Positions 8,917 to 17,890 of a DNA stretch of 64,000 nucleotides are shown in pieces. The stretch comes from Desulfobacter hydrogenophilus (GTDB lineage Bacteria > Desulfobacterota > Desulfobacteria > Desulfobacterales > Desulfobacteraceae), in assembly GCF_004319545.1 (NCBI RefSeq), contig NZ_CP036313.1:4714501-4778500 (forward strand), given 5' to 3'. The position numbers and the translations under genes are program-made. The notes beneath the pieces were generated by a model. The model was not told where the DNA came from. It searched no databases and saw only the letters and a list, made by a program, of their open reading frames with translations. The first letter of the stretch is position 1; each line of letters begins with the position of its first letter.

Positions 8917-10313
8917 GACGAAGCGGTGCTTATTTGTTTATAATAGTCAATCATGCCCTGGGCCAGGTTGATCTGCCAGAACTGTCCGGCCAGGGTCAAG
9001 GTGATCCAACCCTGGTCCAATGTGATGAGTCCGGCGCGTTCCCACTGGTCCGTCAGGGGGACAAAAATGGTTTCAAGGTCCAGTCCCAGGGTTTTTCCGG
9101 CACCCCGCAGGTCCATATATCCCAGTTCCAGGCTGCCTGAAATCAGGCGGATTAAGTTGGCATGGGCCGGCGGGCTCATGATGCGTGTCACGGGCTTGGT
9201 TTTCCCTGCTGTTGCAAGGTAGGTCCCAAGATTTCCGTCCAGAAAAATCATATGTCCGTTTACACTGCCACCTGCCCCGGAACCATAGGCCAGGCAGTCT
9301 GCCTTTTCCTTCATGGCCAGGTTATAGAGATTTCGCTCCCTGAATTTTCGACCCCAGTGGCTGATGGACAGCCTCCGGTATCTGGCAAGGTTCATGCGGT
9401 TCACGCCCGCTTCAAACATCAACGCCCGCTGGGCCTGGTCTGCCAATGTTTTGAATCGGCCGGCCCTGGCTGCCTTATCAAGGCCGCTGCCGGGGAAACG
9501 GATAAGTTGATAAAGATCCACGCCGTCCAGTTCCAGTTTCAAAAAGGTGTCAACGTCCTTTTCCCAGATTGTCATGGTTTGATCGGGCAGCCCGAAAATC
9601 AGATCAATGATGATGGCGGCATGGTTGGTCTGTTTAAGGCGTAAAAGGCTTTCCATGACGGTTTGTCTGTCGGCCAAACGGCCTAAGCTTGTACGGATGT
9701 TGGTATCAAAGCTCTGGACCCCGATGGAAAACCGGTTGGCCCCGCCTTCAATGCAGGCTTCAATTTTTTCATCCGTAAGGTCACTGGCCCTGCCCTCCAC
9801 AGTGATTTCGCAGTCATTGGCCAAGGGCAGGCAGCGGTGCACGGTGTCAAGCACCTGTTTTAGATGATTACTTTCAAGGGCTATCGGCGTACCGCCGCCC
9901 AGATAGACGGAATTAACAGGATGGCTTTGCACCAAATCCAAATCCTGGTCAGCTTCAAGTTCCCGAATCAGGGCTTTGGCATATGCCTGCATTTTGTCTT
10001 GTTGGGCAAAGTTGGCAAAAAAACCGCAATAGAGGCAATGGGTGCGGCAGAAGGGAATGTGGATATATGCACTGGTTTTGCCCCGACGCTGTGTCTTTGA
10101 AAGGGTGTGCCATACCCCGGCAGTCTTTTCCTGTGGCACGGGCGTGCCCCCAAGACCGGCATGCACCACGGTTTTTTTCTTAAATGCGCCGGTGAGCGGA
10201 TTATCACAGATTTCAGCAAAATAATGGTGGTCAAAAGAAGTGTTGCCAAAGGTCTCCAGCAGTTTGAGTTTTGCGTTGGCGTCCTGGTGAGCGGTGCTGA
10301 TTTCCTGTTTCAT
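8913..10313 (-). CDS. hutW: radical SAM haem-degradation methyltransferase, ChuW/HutW type
   Basis: A 466-aa relative of HemW. The radical SAM cluster motif is C89-X3-C93-X2-C96 (CRTHCLYC), followed by SVYLGGGTP, the ANRFSIGVQSF segment and IIDLIFGLPDQT. The N-terminal extension before the cluster and the QLIRFPGSGLDKAARAG region fit the anaerobic haem-cleaving ChuW/HutW group better than coproporphyrinogen dehydrogenase HemN or HemW. Known family members open haem without oxygen and free the iron. The start is ATG 10313; TTG 10325 is also possible but is only one base from GGAG. It is the first gene of the operon with the ECF transporter. A generic HemW role cannot be fully excluded. Confidence 0.8.
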   Translation of the reverse strand: MKQEISTAHQDANAKLKLLETFGNTSFDHHYFAEICDNPLTGAFKKKTVVHAGLGGTPVPQEKTAGVWHTLSKTQRRGKTSAYIHIPFCRTHCLYCGFFANFAQQDKMQAYAKALIRELEADQDLDLVQSHPVNSVYLGGGTPIALESNHLKQVLDTVHRCLPLANDCEITVEGRASDLTDEKIEACIEGGANRFSIGVQSFDTNIRTSLGRLADRQTVMESLLRLKQTNHAAIIIDLIFGLPDQTMTIWEKDVDTFLKLELDGVDLYQLIRFPGSGLDKAARAGRFKTLADQAQRALMFEAGVNRMNLARYRRLSISHWGRKFRERNLYNLAMKEKADCLAYGSGAGGSVNGHMIFLDGNLGTYLATAGKTKPVTRIMSPPAHANLIRLISGSLELGYMDLRGAGKTLGLDLETIFVPLTDQWERAGLITLDQGWITLTLAGQFWQINLAQGMIDYYKQISTASS

Positions 10314-10614
10314 GGATAGGGCCAAACTCCTTTTCAGGGTGTCGTTGGAAGGAATATCTCTTGATTTTTTTATTTCATGTGACTTCTAAAGTTATCTATA
10401 TAAAACTATTTATCATGTCAAGAATGTTTTTGTGATAGAATTTATAAATTCACCCCAGCTGAATATCTTAGATATACAAGAACCCCCCTGGACATCAAGC
10501 ATGAATATTTTATATGATGAAATTTTTGCCATGGTCGAAGCAAGAAAAAAACATGCCCACATAAAATGGGTGAAAAGTGGAGCGACCGAATTCGTACTTG
10601 AGCCTCAATACCTC
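10314..10614. other. intergenic, no supported gene
   Basis: AT-rich leader of the HutW operon and tail of the LacI gene. A 72-codon plus-strand frame here starts with GTG, lacks a ribosome site and overlaps the end of the LacI gene. It does not look like a protein. No clear promoter or Fur box was recognised. Confidence 0.5.
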
Positions 10615-11613
10615 TTAATTCTGACAACCACAGGACTGCCGGACAATTAATCTGCTTTTCAGAGTAACCTGTCGAGTAGAGCGATTCGGATTCTGAATTC
10701 TTTTGATGAGTAATTCGGTAGCCGTTCGGCCGATTTCATGGGTGGGCTGCTCGATTACGGTTAGGGCCGGTACGACAAGTTTGGCCCAGGTGGTTTCGTC
10801 AAAACTGGCAAAGGCGATTTCTTCAGGAATCGCTTTTTTGCTTTCTCGAAGTGCACGCAGCGCGCCAGCGGCCAGCAGACTGTTGCTGGTGAAAATAGCA
10901 TCGGGCGGTTCAGGTAGCTGAATCAACTTTATGGTCGTGTTAAATCCGTCTTCTTCTCGGGGATTGGTGTATTTAATCAAATCGGATGATTGCTGGATAT
11001 TGTGATCTTTTAGCGCCGATAGGAGGCCCTCCCTTCGTTCGCGGCCGGTGGTGCTGCCGATACCGAAGATAGCGCCAATGCGACGATGACCATGTTCGAT
11101 CAGGTGGCTTATTATGGTGTAAGCCGACTGCACATTGTCAATCAAAATATTGTCAACCGCACCATTGTTCACCCTCCGGTCAATCACAACCATCGGGATA
11201 TCAAGCTCGGATATTTTGGTAAAATTGTCAGCGGTTTGGCGTGTTGCAGATAAAATGATGCCGGCTACGTTTTCATCCCGGAGAAGATGCAGATAAAGAA
11301 TCTCTTTTTCGGGATTTTCATCATTGTTGCAGAGTATTACGCTATAGCCTTGTTCGTAGGCGGCATCCTCAACGGCCCGGCTGATTTGTTGAAAAAATGG
11401 ATTTTCAATATCGGAAACAATTAACCCGATCACCTTTGATGTCCTGGATCGAAGATTTCGAGCAATCCGATTCGGGCTATAATTCAATTCTTTAACCACT
11501 GCCTTCACGCGATCCCTGACTTCCCGACGCACATAGGGTTTCTCGGCAAGCACGCGTGACACGGTTGCCGTTGATACGCCGGCTGATATAGCTACATCTT
11601 TAATGCTTACCAT
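10615..11613 (-). CDS. LacI-family transcriptional regulator
   Basis: A 332-aa repressor. The N-terminus is the LacI helix-turn-helix (IKDVAISAGVSTATVSRVL) with hinge SPNRIARNLRS. A periplasmic-binding-like sensing domain with VIGLIVSDIENPFF and IPEEIAFASFDET follows. It is divergent from the PTS operon, and two LacI-type operators lie in the shared 510-bp gap. It most likely represses that operon and is released by a sugar phosphate or the imported sugar. It ends in CGCQN, an unusual but intact tail. Confidence 0.92.
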   Translation of the reverse strand: MVSIKDVAISAGVSTATVSRVLAEKPYVRREVRDRVKAVVKELNYSPNRIARNLRSRTSKVIGLIVSDIENPFFQQISRAVEDAAYEQGYSVILCNNDENPEKEILYLHLLRDENVAGIILSATRQTADNFTKISELDIPMVVIDRRVNNGAVDNILIDNVQSAYTIISHLIEHGHRRIGAIFGIGSTTGRERREGLLSALKDHNIQQSSDLIKYTNPREEDGFNTTIKLIQLPEPPDAIFTSNSLLAAGALRALRESKKAIPEEIAFASFDETTWAKLVVPALTVIEQPTHEIGRTATELLIKRIQNPNRSTRQVTLKSRLIVRQSCGCQN

Positions 11614-11681
11614 TTTCCTTTGAGCCCCTTGCGCAAATAAAGTCGAGATTCCAGTTTTATTTGTCCTCTACACTTAATTTA

Positions 11682-11695
11682 TGTAAACGTTATCA
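11682..11695. promoter_or_regulatory. LacI-type operator near the regulator start
   Basis: TGTAAACGTTATCA is an imperfect palindrome around CG, with one mismatch to the LacI/GalR pattern TGNAANCGNTTNCA. It lies about 70 bases upstream of the regulator gene and could mediate autoregulation. Confidence 0.6.
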
Positions 11696-12012
11696 TTAAA
11701 TTTGTCAAGACAGATCTTTTGCCCTGCCGGTTGTTTCAGGCTTGTACGACGTCCATTGTTATGTAAAGTTATAATATACTATATTTATTATATTTATATC
11801 AGCCCCAAATATCTTTGATCGTTTTCTGTGACAAATAGTGGTCTATATTTTTTGGGGTTTTGTGGTTGTGGATTGGAATTTAACCAATACGATCTGTTAG
11901 ACTTTACAAAAACATAATCGGCTGATAACGACTATAAAAAAACCATAAACAACTAAATATTTAGTATAATTTACTTATCTTAAATCATACTAAAAAAATA
12001 TTTATTTTTTTC

Positions 12013-12041
12013 TTGACATCATTACTGCAAACGATTACATA
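12013..12041 (+). promoter_or_regulatory. PTS operon promoter overlapped by LacI-type operator
   Basis: A TTGACA -35 at 12013-12018 is spaced 17 bases from TACATA at 12036-12041. TGCAAACGATTACA at 12026-12039 fits the LacI/GalR operator pattern in every fixed position and covers the spacer and -10. Bound repressor would block RNA polymerase. A strong AGGAGG at 12110-12115 precedes the PTS start at 12124. Confidence 0.65.
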
Positions 12042-12123
12042 AAAAAGACACGATTATAATTAGTGCGAATGACGGCTTTGTATATTTTCCATTTAAAACC
12101 TAAGGAAACTAGGAGGTACGTTT

Positions 12124-15100
12124 ATGTCTGGAAACACTTTAAAGGTAGGTGTCCAGTCCTTTGGACGGTTTTTAAGTGGTATGGTAATGCCAAACATTGG
12201 AGCATTTATCGCATGGGGATTGATTACTGCGTTGTTTATACCGGCGGGTTGGTTGCCTAATGAAAAATTAGCGTCACTGGTTGGTCCTATTATTACGTAC
12301 TTGCTGCCGCTTTTGATTGGTTATACCGGCGGTAAGATGGTTGGTGGTGACCGTGGTGCGGTAGCAGGAGCAGTTACGACAATGGGGGTCATTGTCGGCA
12401 GTGATATTCCCATGTTCATGGGGGCCATGATTGCCGGTCCACTGGGAGGTTTGGCTGTAACAAGATTTGACAAGAAGGTTCACGGTAAAATCAAACCTGG
12501 GTTTGAGATGTTGGTTAACAATTTTTCTCTCGGCATTATCTCCATGATAGTGGCCTTAATTGCCTACGCAATAATTGGCCCGCTCGTTTCTGCACTTACA
12601 AAGGCACTGGCGGCGGGTGTGGGTTGGATTGTGAACATGTCTCTCTTGCCTCTGGTGTCAATCATTGTGGAACCTGCAAAAATTCTGTTTTTAAACAATG
12701 CCATCAACCATGGTGTTTTCACGCCCTTGGGCGCAGAACAGGCAGCTAAGTTCGGCGCATCCATCTATTATATGATTGAAACCAATCCAGGTCCTGGTCT
12801 GGGAATTCTCCTGGCTTATATGGTGGCAGGTAAAGGCACGGCACAAAAATCAGCCTACGGCGCAGCTATCATTCATTTTTTTGGTGGTATTCATGAAATT
12901 TATTTCCCCTATATTTTAATGAAGCCAAGATTGATAATAGCCGTGATCGCCGGCGGTATGGTGGGTGTTGGTTTTAACATGATTACAAGTAACGCCCTGG
13001 TTGGTCCGCCATCTCCGGGTTCTGTATTTGCGTTGACCCTGATGTCCACGAAGGGAATGGGTATTGTCTTAACCTTAAGTTCCATTGCGGTTTCCACCGT
13101 CACTTCGTTTCTGATTGGATCGGTAATCGTTCGCAAAGACGCTTCGGAAAGTGATGACCTGGAAGCCGCCACAGCTGCTGTTGCCGCAAGTAAGGCTAGT
13201 GCAAAAGGTCAGGCGGCCCCCATCGCAGCAGGAAGTGTTCGATCAATTATTGTGGCTTGCGATGCGGGTATGGGATCCTCAGCCATGGGAGCAACGGTAT
13301 TGCGCGGCAAAGTGAAAGATGCCGGCTTAACCATTGAGGTTACCAACGCTGCCATCAATGATCTGAAAGAAGCGGACATGGTTATTACCCAAAAGGAATT
13401 GACTGACCGCGCCCGGGCTAAATTGCCAAGTGCACAGCATTTCAGCATTGACAACTTCATGGACGCCAGCTTTTATGATGAGTTGGTGGCCAAGATCGTT
13501 CAGGCACCAGTAGAGCAAAGTGATCAAGCTGTCGCGGAAGAACCGTTAACGGTCAGTCCCCAACAGATTTTAGTCACTCCCCAACAGATTTTATTAAACG
13601 CTCAAGTCACGACGAAAGATGAGGTACTCGAACTGATTGCTCAACACTTGTCCTCTCTGGGTCTCGTCAGTGGAGACTATTTGGATGCACTCACTGCGCG
13701 TGAAGAAAAAGTCAGCACCTATCTGATTAATGGGGCAGCTATCCCACACGGTGTCAATGAAGCAAAAGAGCAGGTTGTTCAAACCGGTGTTTTTATTGTG
13801 CAGGTACCGCAAGGTGTGGTCTGGAATGACAAGGGAGACGTGGCTCGATTGATCGTCGGTATTGCAGCAAAAGGCAAGGATCATTTGAACCTGCTTCAGC
13901 GGCTGACCAATGTGGTCATGGATGAGGCAGTCGCCGAAAAATTGGCTACCACAACCAATAAAAACGATATTTTGGATGCGCTCAATGCAAAGGAGCAGAC
14001 TGCACCGCTACAACAGCCGGATCAACAAGAAGATTATTCAGTTGTGACAGAGGCAACGGTAGTTGATGCCCAGGGTATGCATGCCCGCCCCGCCGGCTTG
14101 ATTTCAGAACAGGCTGTAAAATTTTCAGAAACGGATATCCGCATTCGAAACAATCAGAGGACAGCAACTGCTAAATCCATGGCATCACTTTTGTCCATGG
14201 GCGCCAATCAAGGCGATGTTTTGACCATTTCGGCTCAAGGGCCTGAGGCGGAACAGGCCGTTCACGTTCTGGCTGCAATGATTGGTGAGGGGCTGGACAA
14301 TGAGGCGGAACAGGCGAATGCGTCTTATAATCCACTGACCGTTTTATCGGCTCTGCCCGATGTTCAGTGCCGTTTAACATTAAAAGGTTCCGCCGCATCA
14401 CCTGGTATTACGATGGCACCTGCATTTCGATTGCAGGGGAGAACGATGAGATATGAGGAGGAAGCACAAGATCCCAAAGCGGAGGCCAAACTGTTTAGCA
14501 CTGCTCTGACCGAGGCCGCCCTGCAACTGGATAAACTGAAAGCCAACCTGCAAAGCAGGGCGCCAAATGAAGCCGCCATTTTACATGCTCAAAAGCAATT
14601 GCTGCAGGATGAACTGGTGTTAATCGACAGTGAAAAGTTTATTGTAAATGGTAAGACTGCCGCATGGTCTTTTAATCAAGCGATTGAAAAGCAGGTTGGG
14701 TCACTTAAAACAGTTGACAATGAGCGCTTGAGAGCAAGGATTGCAGACCTCATCGATGTCCGTGATCGGGTAGTGGCGTTGATGGTACCCGCTGTTTCAG
14801 CAGTTGAATATCCGCAAACTGATTTCATTTTATTGGCAAAAGATCTAACGCCTTCTCAAACTGCCGGATTGTATGGTCTGAAAGTTCGCGGCATTTGTAC
14901 CGAGCTTGGCGGACCCAACAGTCATATGGCGATACTTGCCCGCGCCCTGGGGATTCCTGCCGTGGTTGGCCTGGGTGAGGGGGCGCTTGCTAACATTGAG
15001 GACGGTGAATTGATTGTTGTCGATCCACAGGCATCGTCCATTTACCTTGATCCGGATGAAGCAACGCAGAAAAATGGAAAAAAATGGATTGAGCAGTGGG

Positions 15101-16083
15101 AACAGATCCGCACAGCAGAAGATGCTCAAAGACATAAGGCCGCTGAAACGCTGGATGGTCGACACATTGATGTCGTATGCAATATCGCCAAACCGGAAGA
15201 CGCAAAACTTGTTTTAGACGATGGTGGCGAAGGTGTGGGGTTGTTGAGGACTGAGTTTCTTTTTGAGTCTTCAGTAACAGAACCCTCCATTGAGACACAA
15301 TGCAATGCCTTAAAAGCCATAATAAAGGAACTTGGCAGCCGTCAGTTGGTCGTGCGTACGGCGGATATTGGCGGAGACAAGCCTGTGTCCTGGCTGCATA
15401 TGCCTCATGAAGACAACCCATTTTTGGGTATGCGGGGGATTCGTCTGTCGTTTAAATATGAAGACATATTCAAACGACAACTGGAGGCCATTTACCAGAC
15501 AGCGATCTGGCAAAAAGAGACAACCGGCCTGACCGGGCTGCACATCATGTTTCCCATGATCGGTAGAATGTCGGAGTGGCGAAAAGCGCGGGATATTGCC
15601 GAAAAAATTCGGTTGCAGTTAAACGCACCTCAGTTGCCCCTTGGTATTATGATCGAGATACCATCCGCAGTGATGGTTGCGGAGCATTTGGCCAAAGAAG
15701 TGGATTTCTTCTCCATCGGTTCAAATGACTTAACGCAGTACACCTTGGCCATCGATCGTCTGCATCCTGATCTTTGCTCTGACGCTGACAGTTACCATCC
15801 TGCATTGGTGAAAATGGTTGAGCTGACGGTTAAAGCCGCACAGGCGCATGGTAAATGGGTTGGGGTGTGCGGTAATGCGGCTTCGAATCCTGGCCTTGCG
15901 ACTCTGCTGGTCGGGTTGGGTGTGACGGAACTGTCGGTCAGCCCAGCCAATGTAGGGGCGGTGAAAAATATTATTCGTGCAGTGAGTTATAAAAAATTAC
16001 AAGAGAAAGCGCATAAAGCATTACAACTGGAAAGTTCGGAAGCCGTTATGGCGTTATATAAAACAAACGACGATCTGTTGTAG
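12124..16083 (+). CDS. single-chain PTS: mannitol/hexitol-type IIC-IIB-IIA fused to HPr and Enzyme I
   Basis: A 1,319-aa fusion carrying the whole PEP phosphorelay. Residues 1-340 are a mannitol-family IIC membrane domain (GGIHEIYFPYILMKP). An Ala-rich linker leads to IIB with catalytic Cys379 (CDAGMGSSAMG), then IIA with His542 (IPHGVNEAK), HPr with His653 (GMHARPAG) and a regulatory-type Ser segment, and Enzyme I from about 745 with His934 (GGPNSHMAILARALG) and the PEP-binding C-terminal half (EIPSAVMVAE; SIGSNDLTQYTLAIDR; VCGNAASNPG). All active residues are present. Known systems usually split these into two to four proteins. The IIC group points to mannitol or another hexitol; fructose is less likely. 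A LacI repressor controls it. Confidence 0.93.
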   Translation: MSGNTLKVGVQSFGRFLSGMVMPNIGAFIAWGLITALFIPAGWLPNEKLASLVGPIITYLLPLLIGYTGGKMVGGDRGAVAGAVTTMGVIVGSDIPMFMGAMIAGPLGGLAVTRFDKKVHGKIKPGFEMLVNNFSLGIISMIVALIAYAIIGPLVSALTKALAAGVGWIVNMSLLPLVSIIVEPAKILFLNNAINHGVFTPLGAEQAAKFGASIYYMIETNPGPGLGILLAYMVAGKGTAQKSAYGAAIIHFFGGIHEIYFPYILMKPRLIIAVIAGGMVGVGFNMITSNALVGPPSPGSVFALTLMSTKGMGIVLTLSSIAVSTVTSFLIGSVIVRKDASESDDLEAATAAVAASKASAKGQAAPIAAGSVRSIIVACDAGMGSSAMGATVLRGKVKDAGLTIEVTNAAINDLKEADMVITQKELTDRARAKLPSAQHFSIDNFMDASFYDELVAKIVQAPVEQSDQAVAEEPLTVSPQQILVTPQQILLNAQVTTKDEVLELIAQHLSSLGLVSGDYLDALTAREEKVSTYLINGAAIPHGVNEAKEQVVQTGVFIVQVPQGVVWNDKGDVARLIVGIAAKGKDHLNLLQRLTNVVMDEAVAEKLATTTNKNDILDALNAKEQTAPLQQPDQQEDYSVVTEATVVDAQGMHARPAGLISEQAVKFSETDIRIRNNQRTATAKSMASLLSMGANQGDVLTISAQGPEAEQAVHVLAAMIGEGLDNEAEQANASYNPLTVLSALPDVQCRLTLKGSAASPGITMAPAFRLQGRTMRYEEEAQDPKAEAKLFSTALTEAALQLDKLKANLQSRAPNEAAILHAQKQLLQDELVLIDSEKFIVNGKTAAWSFNQAIEKQVGSLKTVDNERLRARIADLIDVRDRVVALMVPAVSAVEYPQTDFILLAKDLTPSQTAGLYGLKVRGICTELGGPNSHMAILARALGIPAVVGLGEGALANIEDGELIVVDPQASSIYLDPDEATQKNGKKWIEQWEQIRTAEDAQRHKAAETLDGRHIDVVCNIAKPEDAKLVLDDGGEGVGLLRTEFLFESSVTEPSIETQCNALKAIIKELGSRQLVVRTADIGGDKPVSWLHMPHEDNPFLGMRGIRLSFKYEDIFKRQLEAIYQTAIWQKETTGLTGLHIMFPMIGRMSEWRKARDIAEKIRLQLNAPQLPLGIMIEIPSAVMVAEHLAKEVDFFSIGSNDLTQYTLAIDRLHPDLCSDADSYHPALVKMVELTVKAAQAHGKWVGVCGNAASNPGLATLLVGLGVTELSVSPANVGAVKNIIRAVSYKKLQEKAHKALQLESSEAVMALYKTNDDLL

Positions 16084-16151
16084 CATCTATTATTAAATAG
16101 ACCATCACAAACACCAAATTTTTCAATTTAACACCCTTAGGAGGTGTAACC

Positions 16152-17888
16152 ATGACATCACAATACAACCGATACCGCGCGGCCAACCTCACCTTACCGG
16201 AAAAAACCTGGGCCTGGAATGTGTATGGCGCGGGCGAAGAGAACATCGGCCGGGATGATCAACCCGAACTTCTTCCCATCCCCAAACCCAATGCCGACCA
16301 GATGTTGGTCCGCATCGACAGTGTGGGGCTCTGCTTTTCCGATGTGAAAATCATCCGCATGGGCAGCAGCCACCCGAAACTCTACAATCGTGATCTGTCC
16401 CAGGAACCCACCCGGCTGGGACATGAGGCGAGCCTGACAGTCATCGAAGTGGGAGAAGATCTAAAGGGCCAGTACCACCCCGGCCAGCGACTGGCCGTAC
16501 AGCCCGATATCTATCAAAATGGTAAAAGCACGGCCTACGGCTATACCATTCCCGGAGGGCTGATCCAGTACCACCTGATCGGCCCGGAAGTACTTGACAC
16601 CGACGAGGGCGCGTGTCTGCTGCCCGTCGGCGAAAGCATGGGGTATGCCGAAGCCGCCCTCCTGGAGCCTTGGGGCTGTGTATTGGCGGCCTATACCCAA
16701 CGCCGCCGTCTGGAGCCCAAATCCGGCGGCATCATGTGGATCACGGGTCAGCCGGGAGATGATCAGGCATATCTCTTCTCCTCTGGCCTGGACGCCCCGG
16801 CCACCATTGTGATAACGGATGTACCGGCCTCGGTGCAAAAGCTGGTGGAGCAAACCTCGGCCAAGAAAATCGTTCGTAATGGCATCGGCCCCGATGACTA
16901 TCAGGCCCTGGTGGATGAGCTGACCGACGGCATAGGCTTTGACGATATTGTCATGCTCGATCCCCGTTCCGCGGCGACGGTGGGGTCTGTGGCCAAGCAC
17001 ATCGCCCGGCGTGGCACCCTCAACCTGGTGGGCCAAACCGCCCTGGACGGCCTGGTGGAGACCGATGTGGGCCGCCTGCACTACGACTACACCGCCTATC
17101 TGGGCGGTCAGGGACCGGACATCGCCGCCTCCTATGGGGAAGCGCGCAACCGCTGTGATTTACGACCCAAGGGCACCACCGTTTTCGTAGGCGCCGGCGG
17201 CCCCATGGGGATGATGCATGTTCAGCGGGCCATTCAGCAACCCGATGGCCCCCACAAGATTATCGCCACCGAAGTGAGCGATCTGCGCCTGAAGACACTC
17301 CATGACCGTTTGACTCCCCTGGCAGAACGTAACGGGTGTGAGCTATTGACCTTCAATCCCCAATCCCAAAACCAATCTCTGTATGATTTTGTGATGGAAG
17401 CCACCGGTGGACAAGGGGCGGACGACGTTGTGGTCAGTGTCCCCATTGCCGATGTGATGGCTGAGGCCGCCACAGTAATGAACCCCAATGGCATGCTGGT
17501 CTTTTTTGCCGGTGTGCCCAACGGCACCCTGGCGCCTTTGAATCTGAGCACGGTTTACCTCAACAATACCCAATACACGGGGACTTCCGGGTTGACTATG
17601 AACGATCAGCAGCAGGTCCAGGAACTGTCCAATAAAGGAGATCTATCTCCGGGGTGCAGCGTAGGAGCCATCGGCGGCATGCGGGCGGCCAAGGAAGGAA
17701 TTCAAGCCATGATCGAAGGTCGCTACTCCGGTAAGATCATTATCTTCCCCCAAATTCATGACCTTCCCCTGATGGGACTCAACGAATTGAAAGAAAAGCT
17801 GCCGGATATCGCCGAGAAACTGGAGCCCGGGGATATGTGGACCGTTGAGGCGGAAAAAGCGCTCTTTGAAAAATATTGGAGAGGTTAA
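16152..17888 (+). CDS. long MDR alcohol dehydrogenase with two Rossmann-like domains, probable hexitol-phosphate dehydrogenase
   Basis: A 578-aa zinc-type medium-chain dehydrogenase, against about 350 for the usual family. The catalytic domain has Cys61 (GLCFSDVK) and His91-Glu92 (GHEASLTV); the four-Cys structural zinc lobe is not seen. A first nucleotide-fold-like region spans about 187-320 but lacks a clean GXGXXG. A second, from about 345, has the glycine motif VGAGGPMG. AGGAGG upstream fixes the start. It follows the PTS gene by 68 bases and precedes a sugar-phosphate kinase, so oxidation of mannitol-1-phosphate or a related polyol phosphate is likely. Its base composition is GC-richer than its neighbours. 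Confidence 0.75.
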   Translation: MTSQYNRYRAANLTLPEKTWAWNVYGAGEENIGRDDQPELLPIPKPNADQMLVRIDSVGLCFSDVKIIRMGSSHPKLYNRDLSQEPTRLGHEASLTVIEVGEDLKGQYHPGQRLAVQPDIYQNGKSTAYGYTIPGGLIQYHLIGPEVLDTDEGACLLPVGESMGYAEAALLEPWGCVLAAYTQRRRLEPKSGGIMWITGQPGDDQAYLFSSGLDAPATIVITDVPASVQKLVEQTSAKKIVRNGIGPDDYQALVDELTDGIGFDDIVMLDPRSAATVGSVAKHIARRGTLNLVGQTALDGLVETDVGRLHYDYTAYLGGQGPDIAASYGEARNRCDLRPKGTTVFVGAGGPMGMMHVQRAIQQPDGPHKIIATEVSDLRLKTLHDRLTPLAERNGCELLTFNPQSQNQSLYDFVMEATGGQGADDVVVSVPIADVMAEAATVMNPNGMLVFFAGVPNGTLAPLNLSTVYLNNTQYTGTSGLTMNDQQQVQELSNKGDLSPGCSVGAIGGMRAAKEGIQAMIEGRYSGKIIIFPQIHDLPLMGLNELKEKLPDIAEKLEPGDMWTVEAEKALFEKYWRG

Positions 17889-17890
17889 AA

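Noticed and set aside
8913..10313. Calling the radical SAM gene hemN or hemW
   Set aside because: The long N-terminal extension, C-terminal pattern and ECF/TonB neighbours fit ChuW/HutW better.
10432..10650. 72-codon plus-strand frame between hutW and the LacI gene
   Set aside because: GTG start without a ribosome site, no domain, overlaps the LacI 3' end; likely chance.
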